Shown here: positions 36,164 to 49,000 of the stretch, piece after piece | Layout: each line of letters opens with the position of its first letter | Position numbering within the stretch: the stretch's first letter is position 1 | Assembly (NCBI GenBank): GCA_030765045.1 | Contig: CM060964.1 | Span: 140,422,868 to 140,486,867, forward strand | Origin: Tenodera sinensis | Lineage: Eukaryota; Arthropoda; Insecta; Mantodea; Mantidae | Length of the DNA: 64,000 nt | Direction: 5' to 3' | The notes under the pieces: model-generated | What the model was told of the DNA's origin: nothing | Seen by the model: only the letters and a program-made list of their open reading frames with translations | Databases searched by the model: none | Translations under genes and position numbers: made by a program

Positions 36164-38865
36164 CAAAATTTCTTGGTAATGCAAAAAATATTGTTCTGCT
36201 CTTCAGTTGAACAACTGCTTTGAGATCCAAAACACCCAATAATCATATTGGGCTATCAAAAACAGCACCTCAATGCTGCCAACAACGTGGATGCAGCATT
36301 TCAGGAAAGAAATTATATTGGTTGTTTTTATACAAATTTTAAACCTACAATGCAGTTGTGCAGCTTTATGGGTTTTAAATGAAATTTCTGAGTGAGCTAT
36401 GGCAGTATTTAAATAAGATGTAAATGGGTTAAGACTTGCTTCATTGAGAATGGTTTCATCATAATTATAGCTTAAACTTTATTGAAATTACACTTTCCTT
36501 TTCTTAAAATTGAGCTACGAAAAAAGTTAAATGAGAATATAAGAACTATTTATGATATCTGCTGAAGTGAACTGTTGTCATGCCTATGTTTGCAAAACCT
36601 ACAACATTTAACACAAGCAAAAATGACTTAGCTCATAGTTCACCCATAACATTGAGTACTGCTTTATCTGTAGCTTATTATCAGTAAATCAGTGGTAATT
36701 TGTGTTTACACCTTGATTTGAGGTTGGTAAAGAAAAATATCCTCATGTAAAACTAGAAGAGGAATATTGATGTCATATCATTTGTAGGATTCTTACACAG
36801 TGGGAACTGAATATGAATCGGTGGTCTTCTGAATTACAGGGATTCTCGAAATGACAATAAGTAGAAGCTTAATTCAACAGTTTTACTAGCATCAAGTATG
36901 GAACACATCATGTTTATACATGAGTTTCCTATGTCATTAAACTCTTAACATTTATGTATAGAATCACTCCACTAACTCACATTACCTTCCATTATCTATC
37001 CATTATTGACAGAATTGTTCTACCAAGCTCCATCTGCAGTTGGAATCTCTAAAAGCTTGTTCTATTCTCATTGCATTTAACATACACTTAATATAATAAA
37101 TGTAATATGTTGATTGTAAATTACTTACATGCCTTACGGTCATGCCACTTTATTCAGTTTATACATCAAGCATTTCTCCATGTATTATAATGTATTGGTC
37201 CACTGATATTGACTTACTGCAGAAGTAAACTCTTCCTGTTAGCTTACTTTGTTTCTAAACCACTCAAATATACATATTTTGGTCCATTACATCAACTGCA
37301 GTTTATTGATAAGGCATATACAGCAGACTAAAAAAAAAGAAATCCAAGTGAGTTCATGGGAGAGCACAAAATATTCAGAGGCACTTCTTCCTCTCTTTAT
37401 GCCAATACCAGGAAGCATCTCAATTTGATACCATAACAAATGTGGCAATGTATAAGCATTCATTTTGATATCACTATCATGTTACTGGATACAATGGCTG
37501 AGATTTAATTTGTATTACCTACTCTTTATACCACACATTTTCTCAAAAAGTGCGTCTTGTTAGTACACTGTTGGTCGTGCAGGGTCTAATAGACCTGTGC
37601 TACATTTTTGTAGTTATATGCGTGCATTTATTTTTTCTTTATTTTATCACCCCCCCCCCCCTATGTTTAGCCTCATTTCAGTTAATGTAGCTGGGTTTTA
37701 TTAGTAACCAAGAACTGTAGTTGATATAATGTGTAAAATTACTGAAAAGAGTTAAACAGAAGTGACAATGTAATTCATATTAATGCTGAACCAGAGACGG
37801 CAGGAAGGCTTGAAAATATCCTGTATATTGCAGATCAAGTGGATGTGGAGCCAGTAAGGGCCTTTGCAATAAAAATGTAAACAACTATAACTTACAGCAT
37901 AGAAGGCTAGGTCACTTGGACAGAAATAATATGGGAATTTTTAAAGGATTGGTCACAGAAATATCATATGGGGACGTAAAAAGGAACCATGTTTAACATA
38001 CCTGGAGGGGGCCAAACACAAGAAAAGTGTCCTAAGATTACCAACATATCAAACAATTGTTTAGAATTAGTTCACAGTGACTTGATGCAACCAATGAAGT
38101 AAACTTCATGGGGCAGAGCCATATAGTGCCTCACATTTATAGATAACTTTAGCAGAAAAAATGGCATACATGCCAAGCAGAAAAACTCAGATTCTCCATA
38201 CCTCTTGATTTCAAAGTAATGGTTGAAAATCAGAAAGGTACACCAATTAAGCTTTGATGTCTATTTAATGGTGGGGTATGCATCAGTGATGAGTTTAGAA
38301 CTATCTGAGAAAATGGGGTGCTCTGCATCAAACAGCAGTACCTGGAACACCTCAGTAAAGTAGTATAGTTGAAAAGACACACAGGACACTTATGGAAAAG
38401 ATAAGGGTAGCCTGGGTGAGGACTTGATAAGAGATAGTGAGGTGAAGCAATGAACACAGTTGCATATTTAAAAACTGTGTCCAACTGCTGTCATTGAAGT
38501 TGTAGTACCAGAGGAGGTTTGGACAACTAAGAAAGTTTTATCACATCTCAGTGCATTTGGCTGTATGACCCAAATATATATTTGAAATCAAAAGAGGAAA
38601 AAGGTACCTGCTAGATAAAAAGTCATCAGAATGTTTAATGTTTTAATGTGAAGAGCATACAAAGAGATATTGCCTTATCTGCAAACAAACTGACAAGACA
38701 AGACTTGACTGACTACTACAAGAGAACAATTATATCACAATTCTGCATCATTTGCTCACCATATTAGCATTGCCCTCTTGCTACATGACCAATGCACATG
38801 CCTTAGTGAAATTATTCATTTTACAGCAACATAAAAAAGAAAGTTTAGTATTAATTATTATTTAG

Positions 38866-38907
<42 letters not shown>

Positions 38908-40061
38908 TTACCAATACCTAATACCTTTATGAGATAGTATTCCAGATATTATGTAATTCAGTAGAAATTGCTTTGTGTATTTATTTTTTAAATTTAGTAT
39001 AGAGCTTATTCTTTTTATATGATGATTATATAATTTTGTGTGTATTGTGATAATGTACGTCCACATTACCTATTTTGTAATTTTAATATTATATAATTTT
39101 TTTAGAACTGTTTTTCTCAGATTGACTACCAAGGGTTTGATCTCCTTGCTCCAGCTTATTCATGGTCAACCCATAGCCCTAGAAATTTGGTTTCACTTTC
39201 ATACAGTGGTGATCGCTTACTCGCAAGTGCACACCCACTATTTTTTTCTGTATGTGAATGTGTATTTACCTCTATAGACATGCATATGAACTTGCTCATT
39301 TAATTTTCCCGCACCCTCTTTTCCAAATGCAGTGCATTCAGTCAACAAGTTGTAGAGACGCATAAACCCGATTTTGCGACTGGCAATGGTGGCTTTTAGG
39401 TGAGGGGTTGTGGGGAGCGGTGCAAAGCTTGCATTTAAGAGTGCAGCGAATTAAGACAGCAAAACTGACAAGGCCAACATATGCAATTCTTACCACACAA
39501 GCGCACTACGTAAAAGTTTTCTCTGTTTTCCTTGCTATGAGCATTCCCCCTCCCTCCTGTTTAGTAAAACCTACTAGATAGTTAGCCAACATGATGGTTA
39601 TAAATATAATGTAGTTATTTTCTATATTAAAATGTTAATGTTATAAACACAATTACATCTAGTTTTATTAAACAATTATAAATGCATATAACTCCTCTTC
39701 ATGTAATTTACTAAGGCCAATACTTCAGTTTGGAATACTTATTTTGTTACAGTGTTTATTACTGTTTGTCATGCTTGTGTTTCTGGCAGAGAATTGCATG
39801 CAGTTGTGTCTGCACATTGTAGGAAATTTGAGTCCATGAAAGTGTGGAAATGAATAGCTCGGTGAAACTGAAGGAGATAAAACTTTCGGGTTTATCCTTG
39901 GATAAGAAGCTGTTTTTCATACTTATTGTTAGAGAGTGAGAGAAACTGCATCTGTACAAATAATAGTTGCTATGACATTGGTCATTTAAAACAAAAAATA
40001 GTAAAGCATGAGAGCTCAATTGCCCATATGAATTGTGAATTAGAAATGTATGGTGTGTGTC

Positions 40062-40093
<32 letters not shown>

Positions 40094-43000
40094 TGGGGAG
40101 GATGTAATATACTGCACACCCACTGTGACAAGTCACGACCTGCCACTGTTTTCACAGTTCAATATCTTACATCCAAAAGTACAATTAGGTTGCTGATTTC
40201 TCCCACAATTCCTATGCTGCAAATTTATGACTGAATTTTTCCTTCATTAACAAATAATGTATTTGTTTTGAACCAGTTTAATTCTTAGTTAAAAGCGCAT
40301 GCACAATTTTTCCTAAATTGATTTCTATCCCTTCCTGTAACAAACATGATTGTTCCACCAGTGAACAGTGTGGTCTTAACTGCTTGATGAACATTTAAAT
40401 AAGTTGGTTTACCATTGATATAAATTAGTAATAATAAGGGATCAAAAATAGACTCTAGTGGAACTGCAACTTTTACTTCTCTGATTTGAGAGTTTTCTGC
40501 TATTATGTCCATTTTTGTGGATTAATATAATATTCTATTTCCACCAATCCAATTGTTTGCTATTTTCTAGGTGTGATGGGAACCAATTATATGTAATATA
40601 ATTTGACTCCACATTTATACAGTTTGTCAAGTAATATGTAATTATCCACTTTATTGAGACGGTAATTATACCATGCCCAAGATAAATATAACTGAACGCT
40701 ATAACACAGGACTAGTTCCAGCATTTCTTTTATTTTAGAACCACTCACAGGGCAAGTGTCAGGATTAATATAAGTTATTGTGTAAACGTGTACATGTAAA
40801 TAATCATAAATGTTAGTGTATATATTTAAAAGAATAAGAAATAACCCACGTAGAATGCAGTTTATAGGTAAATTTGAAAGATTTCGCTTCAGAGACACTA
40901 CCCCTGAGTTCTATGACCCGAATTAGTTCTGCTTGAAAGAGCGACAACCTGTCTCCAGCCAAATTGTAAGCTGCATTGTTAGGCAGGATTATTCCTTTGT
41001 AAAGCAAAAGTCGTAAAGCTGTCTATCTAGCTTGTTTGAAATGCTACCGCAAGGGGCAGGACATGACATATCAGCGGCAAAGTCTCATGTTGTCCACTCA
41101 CATATTTGGTCAATAGCCAATCAGAAAATCTAGAAATACAAAAATTTGAAGTAATCAGCAGAACCCGCTCCAATGAGAGTGAAACTCAAAAATTTTTTGT
41201 GGAGGGGAACCGAATATGTCTTTCGTATTCCCGTATGGAACGAGGAGTTGAAGAATAACACATGAGCAGAAGAGTCGTCAACCATCACACGAGCAGAAGA
41301 GTCGTCAACCATCACACGAACAGAGAAGTTGCAAACTACTACACTAACGGAGCAGTCGTCAACTATTACGCCGAGACATTACTTAGAACACGTGCGAATT
41401 AAGTAAGTACACTAGAAATTTGATAGGCTAAATTAACATCAAGAATTATTTGGCAATATTGCGTAGAATAGGAAAATTTTACTTCAAGAAATTATTTCGG
41501 CTCATCATAGAGTAGGCTAAATTAACATCAAGATCATTTCAGCTTTCATCCTAGTGACTTAAAATTTTTTACTTATGCGCGGCGACTCATACTGAAACTG
41601 AAATCTCGGTAAAGCTATAAACTGCAATCTTCGTCAATTCATTTGTGTGTAGTAATTGTAATATTTTAAATTCCTTTGTGCCTCGTATACAATAAAGTAA
41701 GGTAATTACTTCCTACTCAAACTTGTTCTAATTAGTAGCTTGAAAACCTTCATTTGTAAGTGATTCCACGCCCTTTCTAGCAGTCTCTGGCCAGGCAAAG
41801 CTACTGAACAAGTAACAACGACTTAGCAATTGAACGAGAAGAAGAGGATTTTACATGCTAAGCAATTATAAGTGTCAGGAGGATTGAGTGGCGCCTATTC
41901 AAACAAAACTTTCTCAGTCTCTCCAATAATACTGCAATAACTTGCAGTGGCACTTCTGTAATTAATAAGTATAACAATTAGTTATTCAATTACAATCATC
42001 ACGTTTTTACAAGTGGCTTTCAATTGTTGAGGCAACAACCCAACCATTAGCCAAAGTAAAGAAAGAATGCTGAATTATAAAAAGCTTTGATTAGATCTAA
42101 AAATAGCCCACCTCAATTTCCTGTTATCCAACATTTCATATCAACTTGTATGTAAAGCTTAAAATCGTAGCTTTTTAAAAGTGAAGCCAAGGTTAATGAT
42201 TATCAGCTGCTGATGATGGAAGTGAAGAATTCTAAAACATGTTCTGTATAACAAAGTAAGGGAAACAAGTGTGTCTCAAGTAAATAAACAAGTAGACAAG
42301 CCCATTATTGTCATATGAGTCGATGTGTCACTTTGGAAGCCAAATTTTATTGACAGTGACTAATGATATTATACGAGTTGCTTAAGCAGTTACAACTAGT
42401 TTTAATTAGAAGTTCCATCTAATGCTTCAGATTTCTTATTCTTCATTACATTACTTATGTTTAATAGGTACTTCATTTTCAGTTACTGGCTCAAGAAATA
42501 AGACTTAGTGTTCATAAACCCAAAATTGCTATTATCAATTTCTTTTGCTTCGATTACTTTTTTTTTGCTGTTGTTTTTGTTATTTCTACAAAGTAGTCAT
42601 GAAACATATCCGCTATTAGTTTGGAATTCCTTATAATGCTATACACATGTTGAAGTATAATGTTATTTAAGGAGAATAATTTTATGTTTTTTCCTTGTTT
42701 AATTACACCCCACATTGTCTTATGCTTACTCCCAAAATATGCCATTTTCTTCTTGCTGTATAACCTTCAGAGCCTAGATAGCTCATTTATATATCTTTTT
42801 GTAATTATTGTAATATGCTCTGAGTTGCTGAGTGGCACTTTTATTTTTAGCATGTTGACTTAGAAATCTCAGTTTATTGTAAGAGATCATCATAGCTTAG
42901 ATTGCCAGTTAGATACCTATTTTGTTTTGCACTTTAACCTTCATTTGGAAAGGCTTTATTAAAGTAGTGTAAAAGTTACAGTTAATTTAATTTCTAATTC

Positions 43001-46000
43001 CCTCTACTTTTTTCTTTAGATAAGTTTCTTCTCATGACTCTTTTCCCACGCGTACTGAAAGTACCTATCTAAGGTTTCCTGGGGTTTATAGATGCATTGT
43101 TTTATACATTACACCTTGGTCGTACTTGTTCTTTTTTGTTGTAGGTTAAGTGTAATTGGGCAAAGTGACATTCCAGTTTCAAATACATCAGCATCATAGC
43201 TAGTTAGATCTCTGCTAAAGGCTATTTGATCTATTGAACTTTCTGAATGATTAGTGACTCTTGTTGGTACCTACTTCAGTCATTGGCCTGAGACCATAGG
43301 CTTTCAACAGGGAAAGGAGGTTAGTTTTGTCATTACTACTCACTAGGCAATCAATGTTTATGTCCCCCAGCAATATCTCACTTTTCCTGGCTTTTGGATA
43401 ATATAACAGAATTTTTACACCACTAGATGAACTTCTATATATGCAAATAAGTTTAATGTTATTTTCTAATCCTGTGACATTAACCTTGAAGTGCTCTTCA
43501 GCACTAAGAGATTTAAAAGTAGAGAGAGATTTGATATTCAAAAAATTCTTAATTAGTGTTACCATTTTTAACTGTTCTCCTACTAACTCTATTTATGACT
43601 TCAAATTTTGGGCTCTGATGTCATTTTAAGTTAACCAGTGCTGAGTCATGCATCATATATGCACATGTTTAGCCTATCATTTAGCAGCACTTCTATATCC
43701 TGTAGTTTGTTTTTTATTCATTGTACATTTTGATGGAATATATCTAGTAAATAGTGATTAAACCCCAGATTATCCTTATGTCTTGAATCATTATTATCCT
43801 TGCCATGTTTTGAATTAATGACATTTGTAAACCATTTGCATTTAATATTGATGGGTACTTCCTTTGTCATTTTTTGTAACTTTACTATAATGTGAACAAT
43901 AGCAATAAATTGGTAAGGATAGAATGAAACTGAAAAATTGAATGCCATGACCGGCATATTGAACCACGAATCTAGCAGTTACCGTCCGGCCACTCTAACC
44001 ACTAAGCTATCATCGCCAACATGCTGACACGACATTAAATTCCCCAACTCACTCGCATTTTTCCTGGTGAACTACACAAGGAGATCTCAACTTTTATGAG
44101 ATAACATACCTTAATGGTGACTTACAATATTGTAAGTAGTTAAGTCCTGAGCTTCTAGTTCAACCAACTATAAAGTCAGTCAGTGTAATTAATGTTCTTC
44201 CACACAGTAGCCATGTGTAGGACAGGATTGGAAAGGGTAAAGTGAGACTGAAAAATTCAGTGCCATGACCGGGAATTGAACCACAGATCTACCAGTTACT
44301 GTCCAGCTGCTCTAACTACTAAGCTATCATGGCCCACATGCCAATACGACATTATCCAATCCTGTCCTACACACGGCTACTGTGTGGAAGAACATTAATT
44401 ACAAAAATAGCAATAAATGTTACAATAAAGTAACCTACTTGTATAACAACCCATTATCTGTAAGAGAATTTTGTATCATGTAATATTATGATTTATAGCA
44501 CTTTGAGCTCTGATATGGAAATAGTTTATATAAAAATAAATAATTTAATGATGAGCAATAATGTCTTAGTAATACTAGCATTTCAGAATAGTTTGACTAG
44601 CAATACCATAGAAGTAGTGCTTTTTAATGCCACAGCTATGAAATTATGTAACTAAACTAAAATATTAACAAAATAAAAGAAATAATTATGGCATGCATTA
44701 AGTTTTCTTATCTTTAGACATTTGATTCTTCCTTAGTGATGTCAAATGCTGTTGCAATGTCAAGCTAGTGAGGCTAATGTATTAGGCATTTCTGCAGTGT
44801 GTAGGGTAACTAATACATCAAACCCTCATATTTTGCTGTATGTATCATCATTCCATCATTCATACTGGAAGGCGGAAAGATCATTTGTAGATGCTGTTTT
44901 GTTGGTACTCTACTTTTCTTCAGGTCTTGGAGCTATGCTCTGGAACACTTGAACTTCTGCCAAAGACATAGTTCTGAATATTCTGTTTCATATTCTGGTA
45001 CACATACCAAGTGTAGTTGCCTCAATGTTCAAAATAGCTGTCTTTCATAGCTACATTTTCATACTCAAAAGGTTATTTACATTTCTCATAATCTCAACTG
45101 TTACACCATAGAAATTCAAGAAATCTTCCATGTCATCCTTAACATCCAAATTTGACTTTTCATTCTTAAGTTTTCTGCTAGATGACACCAAGTTGCCAGT
45201 GTAAATACATCACTACTCTTCCGTATTTTCTTTACTGACACACCTAAATCACTATCACAAGGCTTCTAAAGTATGTCAAGGGACAAGATAATGGTGCTCA
45301 ATCAAATCAAACATTCCTTGAATCACTAGTGCATAATATATAATATCTGGATTTTGTTCTGTGTAGAGCATGAGTGGGGGGAAAAATAAGTAACTTGTAC
45401 TTGTTTTATTTACTTAAGGGGTTGGTCAGCATTTTAAAACATGGAGTAATCTCTGAAGCTCCCCATCAACCAGTGTTTTCAGACCAAATGTATATTTATT
45501 TTTGCTGCAGATGTGAATGTCTAAACTATATACCCATAACTTTCTTAGGTAGAACACATCTTGAAGGGCATAAGCAAAGTGTTTTGTAAGTTACATATGA
45601 TTAAGTAGCAATCACAACCTTTATCTAAGCACTCTGCTTAGAACTTGGAAAAGGTCTAAATCAGGGGCCATATCTGGGCACCCTCTGTTAGCCCGGCGTC
45701 TGCATTGGACAAGTAGGATAGAGCATCAACTGTTCAGTTGTACTATAGCAGTAGTGTGTCAGGTATTGTAATGGTATAGCACTGTGAATCAAGCAAGCAT
45801 AGGAAAGTTGAAAATCAAATTGATTGTCCACGGCTAGATAAATATTTTTATCTATCACAAATGAGCATGCAACACCTCTGTTGCAGCAAAAAGCATAATA
45901 TTCAAAGGTATTATAAAGCAACTCATGTGGGCACACATGCCACATTAAGGAGAAAATGAAAGATCAAAGCTTTTAAAAGACCTGACTACATCATGAGGGA

Positions 46001-49000
46001 TTTGTTTCAGAATAATTTTATTCATATTAGTGCTAATTTTGTGTTAACTGAGTTAATTATGTGTATGCCTATACATTTAACTTACCCAAATATTATTTCA
46101 TTACATCTGATATTATACATACATATATATATATACTGGGTGTCCCAAAAAACACCAACAACGCTTAGTATGTTGCACAGGATGGCAAACTGATCGGCTT
46201 TCAGATACAAACCCCTATCCGGAAATTCACAGTTTGGACATTGGAGGGCGTCAAAGTTTGAGAACAAACGGTTGTGACAATTTGTTAACATTCACTTTGG
46301 TATCTTAGTACGGAAGGTATGTAACCCTTTAGTGATCTGTGTACTGGGTTGAATGATCTGAGCATAATATCATTCCTGTGCATTCACTAAATTCCTCCAT
46401 AAAGTACTTGGTGCACATCCTACTGTGTTACTTGTGTATTTTCCAAAGGAGTAAATTTTTTTAACAACAGTGTGACATGTACCAGTACACAGCTGCTGAA
46501 ATGGCTGACATGAGCTCCAGCACACTGACGTATATGTGCAGAATCCCCTCAATATCACATATTCAAATCATTGAATTGGTAGAGTTGGACCAGTTCCAGG
46601 GCCAGCACGGTGGCCAGATCTGACATCTGTCCAATATTTTCTGTGCAGTTGTATGAAGAGTATGGTGTATGTAATGACAGCAGAGGGCCTTATTGCTCAA
46701 GTTCACTGAGCGATTGAAAATCTTCAAAGATAACCGCACGTATTGGGTCGTATGCATAAGGCTCACCACCGCCAATATAGGCTCTGCAGTGATGTAGGAG
46801 GTACACAGTTCAAAGCCCATTTGTAATATAAACAGCTCGATGTTGGGTTTATTGACGGAATGTGAACGCACACCTATCTCACACTTCGATACGCTACAGC
46901 ATCCAAACCGTACATTTCCAGACAAGGTTTTCTATTTGAAAACTGATCAGTTTGCCATCCCGCACAACATACTAAGGGTTGTCAGCATTTTTTATGGACA
47001 TCCTGTATATATATTGTTCTAAATTATGAATGTTTTATGGTCTGCTGCTTATAAAATGGCTAGATTATTTGTTTTACAAATCTTCATTTCTGCAGTGCAC
47101 ATTGCAATGTAAACTTATGTTGAGTATTACCCAACAAGGCATTGGAGTGTGTTAACCTGGTTATATCATAGCACTCCAATCACTATTATCGGTTTGTTAC
47201 AATCTGGTTATTTGTTTTCTACCATACACTTAGCATTACAATACAAATGGACACAATGCACTTGAATGCAATGACACAATTTAAGGTACATCTGTATACT
47301 AAACTACAAAAAATTGCATGTATATACATGTATATGGTATATTATACATTATATACTATAAAGGCAGCCATAGTTGACTAATGAATCATGTTATATGTTA
47401 TCCCTGGCAATCTTTAATACTTGTGTTCTTGGTATCTACAATCACGAGTGTACTTACTATGAATCAGCAAGTATGTGCTGTGTTTATCATAACTTACCTC
47501 CATAGTAAACAACTCTGAAGTTTCACACTCTTTCTGATACTCCTCACTGGTTTGTCACCTAGACACAGCACTACTCTCTTACAACAGATCATGCCATTGC
47601 TCTTGTCTTCTTCACGGGCCCACTGCTCCCGCCACAACACATTAACTGTGCCCACCTCATGATTCCTGGTCTAAATGCTACTGTCACCTTTGCCTGATAT
47701 ATTTGTATCTTTAATTGGACTACATATTTCTTTGAAAGCCCATCATCATAACGTACACGAATGTATCAGCATACGATACCCATCCTAAATGCTATATCGA
47801 AGCATGCATTAAATGTATTTCTGTATAATTTTTCATTCTCAGCATTCACTCTCTCTTTAGCTTTTTCTCCTCTATGTCATCTGTATGTTTCTATAACACA
47901 GCAGATCTTATAAATTTGTTCCATACTTCAGTGGCAGCTCGTGGCTGCGAAATTAGGTGAAGAGTTAGTGGGAAAGAAAAGTATACCTATAGTTACAAAG
48001 ATTATTTTAATAATTGTACTGACCTATTTCTTGTACACCAAATAAATGCTTTGGTCCTTCATAGAATGACTGTGTTTTTATTAATTGCACTAGAAGTTCT
48101 TTCTGAATCAAAATATTCGCTAAAGCAGAAAGTTTCTCTTCTGACATTGTATTCCTCAGGTATGTTTTTATATACTTTAGACAAGAAAAGCTTCGTTCCA
48201 TGGATGCTGTAGTAGAAGAGATTGACAGAATAAGGGAGAACAGTTTATAAGTATCCGTAAAGATGTCCTTATCCACATTAAGCATTTCTAAGATCTTTCT
48301 GGTGGGAATATTTCTGTACTTCTCATCAGCATACACAATAGAAAGATTATTTCTTAAATGTTGTGTCTTGGGGATTACAGGCCCAAAGAAATTTTGCAAG
48401 ATTTCGAGTGCACTTGAAGGAAAACATGCTTGGTATTCTTCAAATGTTCTAGTATTGGCCAGGCAAACAAATTGAATGTTTTCACAATCACAAAATCTTT
48501 CATTCATTTCCATCAACACATCATCCAGAATTTCGTAATACAAGGTTTGACATGTTCACATGTGTTCATCCTGAGAAAAGGAATTGTACTCTCATGTGAG
48601 TCACATATCCACCATTTTGCTGCCTTTTTCAAAAAAAAATTGAAAAACACTGTTCTTTCATCTTGTTTCTTAGCATTTCACAAGTGGTCCTTATTTTTGA
48701 TATGCAGTAGTTTATATCCAGTGACCTCTTCTGCAAAACATAGAACAATATATCTGTGAAATAAAATATGTATTGAAACACTACTGCCAGAAACGCAAAT
48801 TCAAAATTGTTCATGTCTTTCATGGTGTTACAGTTGGTTACCATTCTACATCATAGAAACCTAAGAAAAGCTCCACAACAGATCCTTCAGCATTAACGTA
48901 CCTCACCATTACAGAACACCAAGACATCTGTGTAATATTTGTCATATCCTCTACCTGAATATAAAAAAACCAACAGTTTCCAATTCAGTTTTCACAAATT

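Noticed and set aside
41258..41370. CRISPR-like direct repeats
   Set aside because: The units are contiguous and decaying, without unique spacers, in a eukaryotic genome. It is a minisatellite.
43924..44037. Functional tRNA gene
   Set aside because: A and B boxes are present but no complete cloverleaf (acceptor stem) can be formed, and the same unit recurs with a SINE-like tail.
48007..48543. 178-codon open frame as a domesticated host gene
   Set aside because: It lies inside a hAT with recognisable ends and target duplication, lacks the catalytic core, and shows no sign of splicing to other exons.
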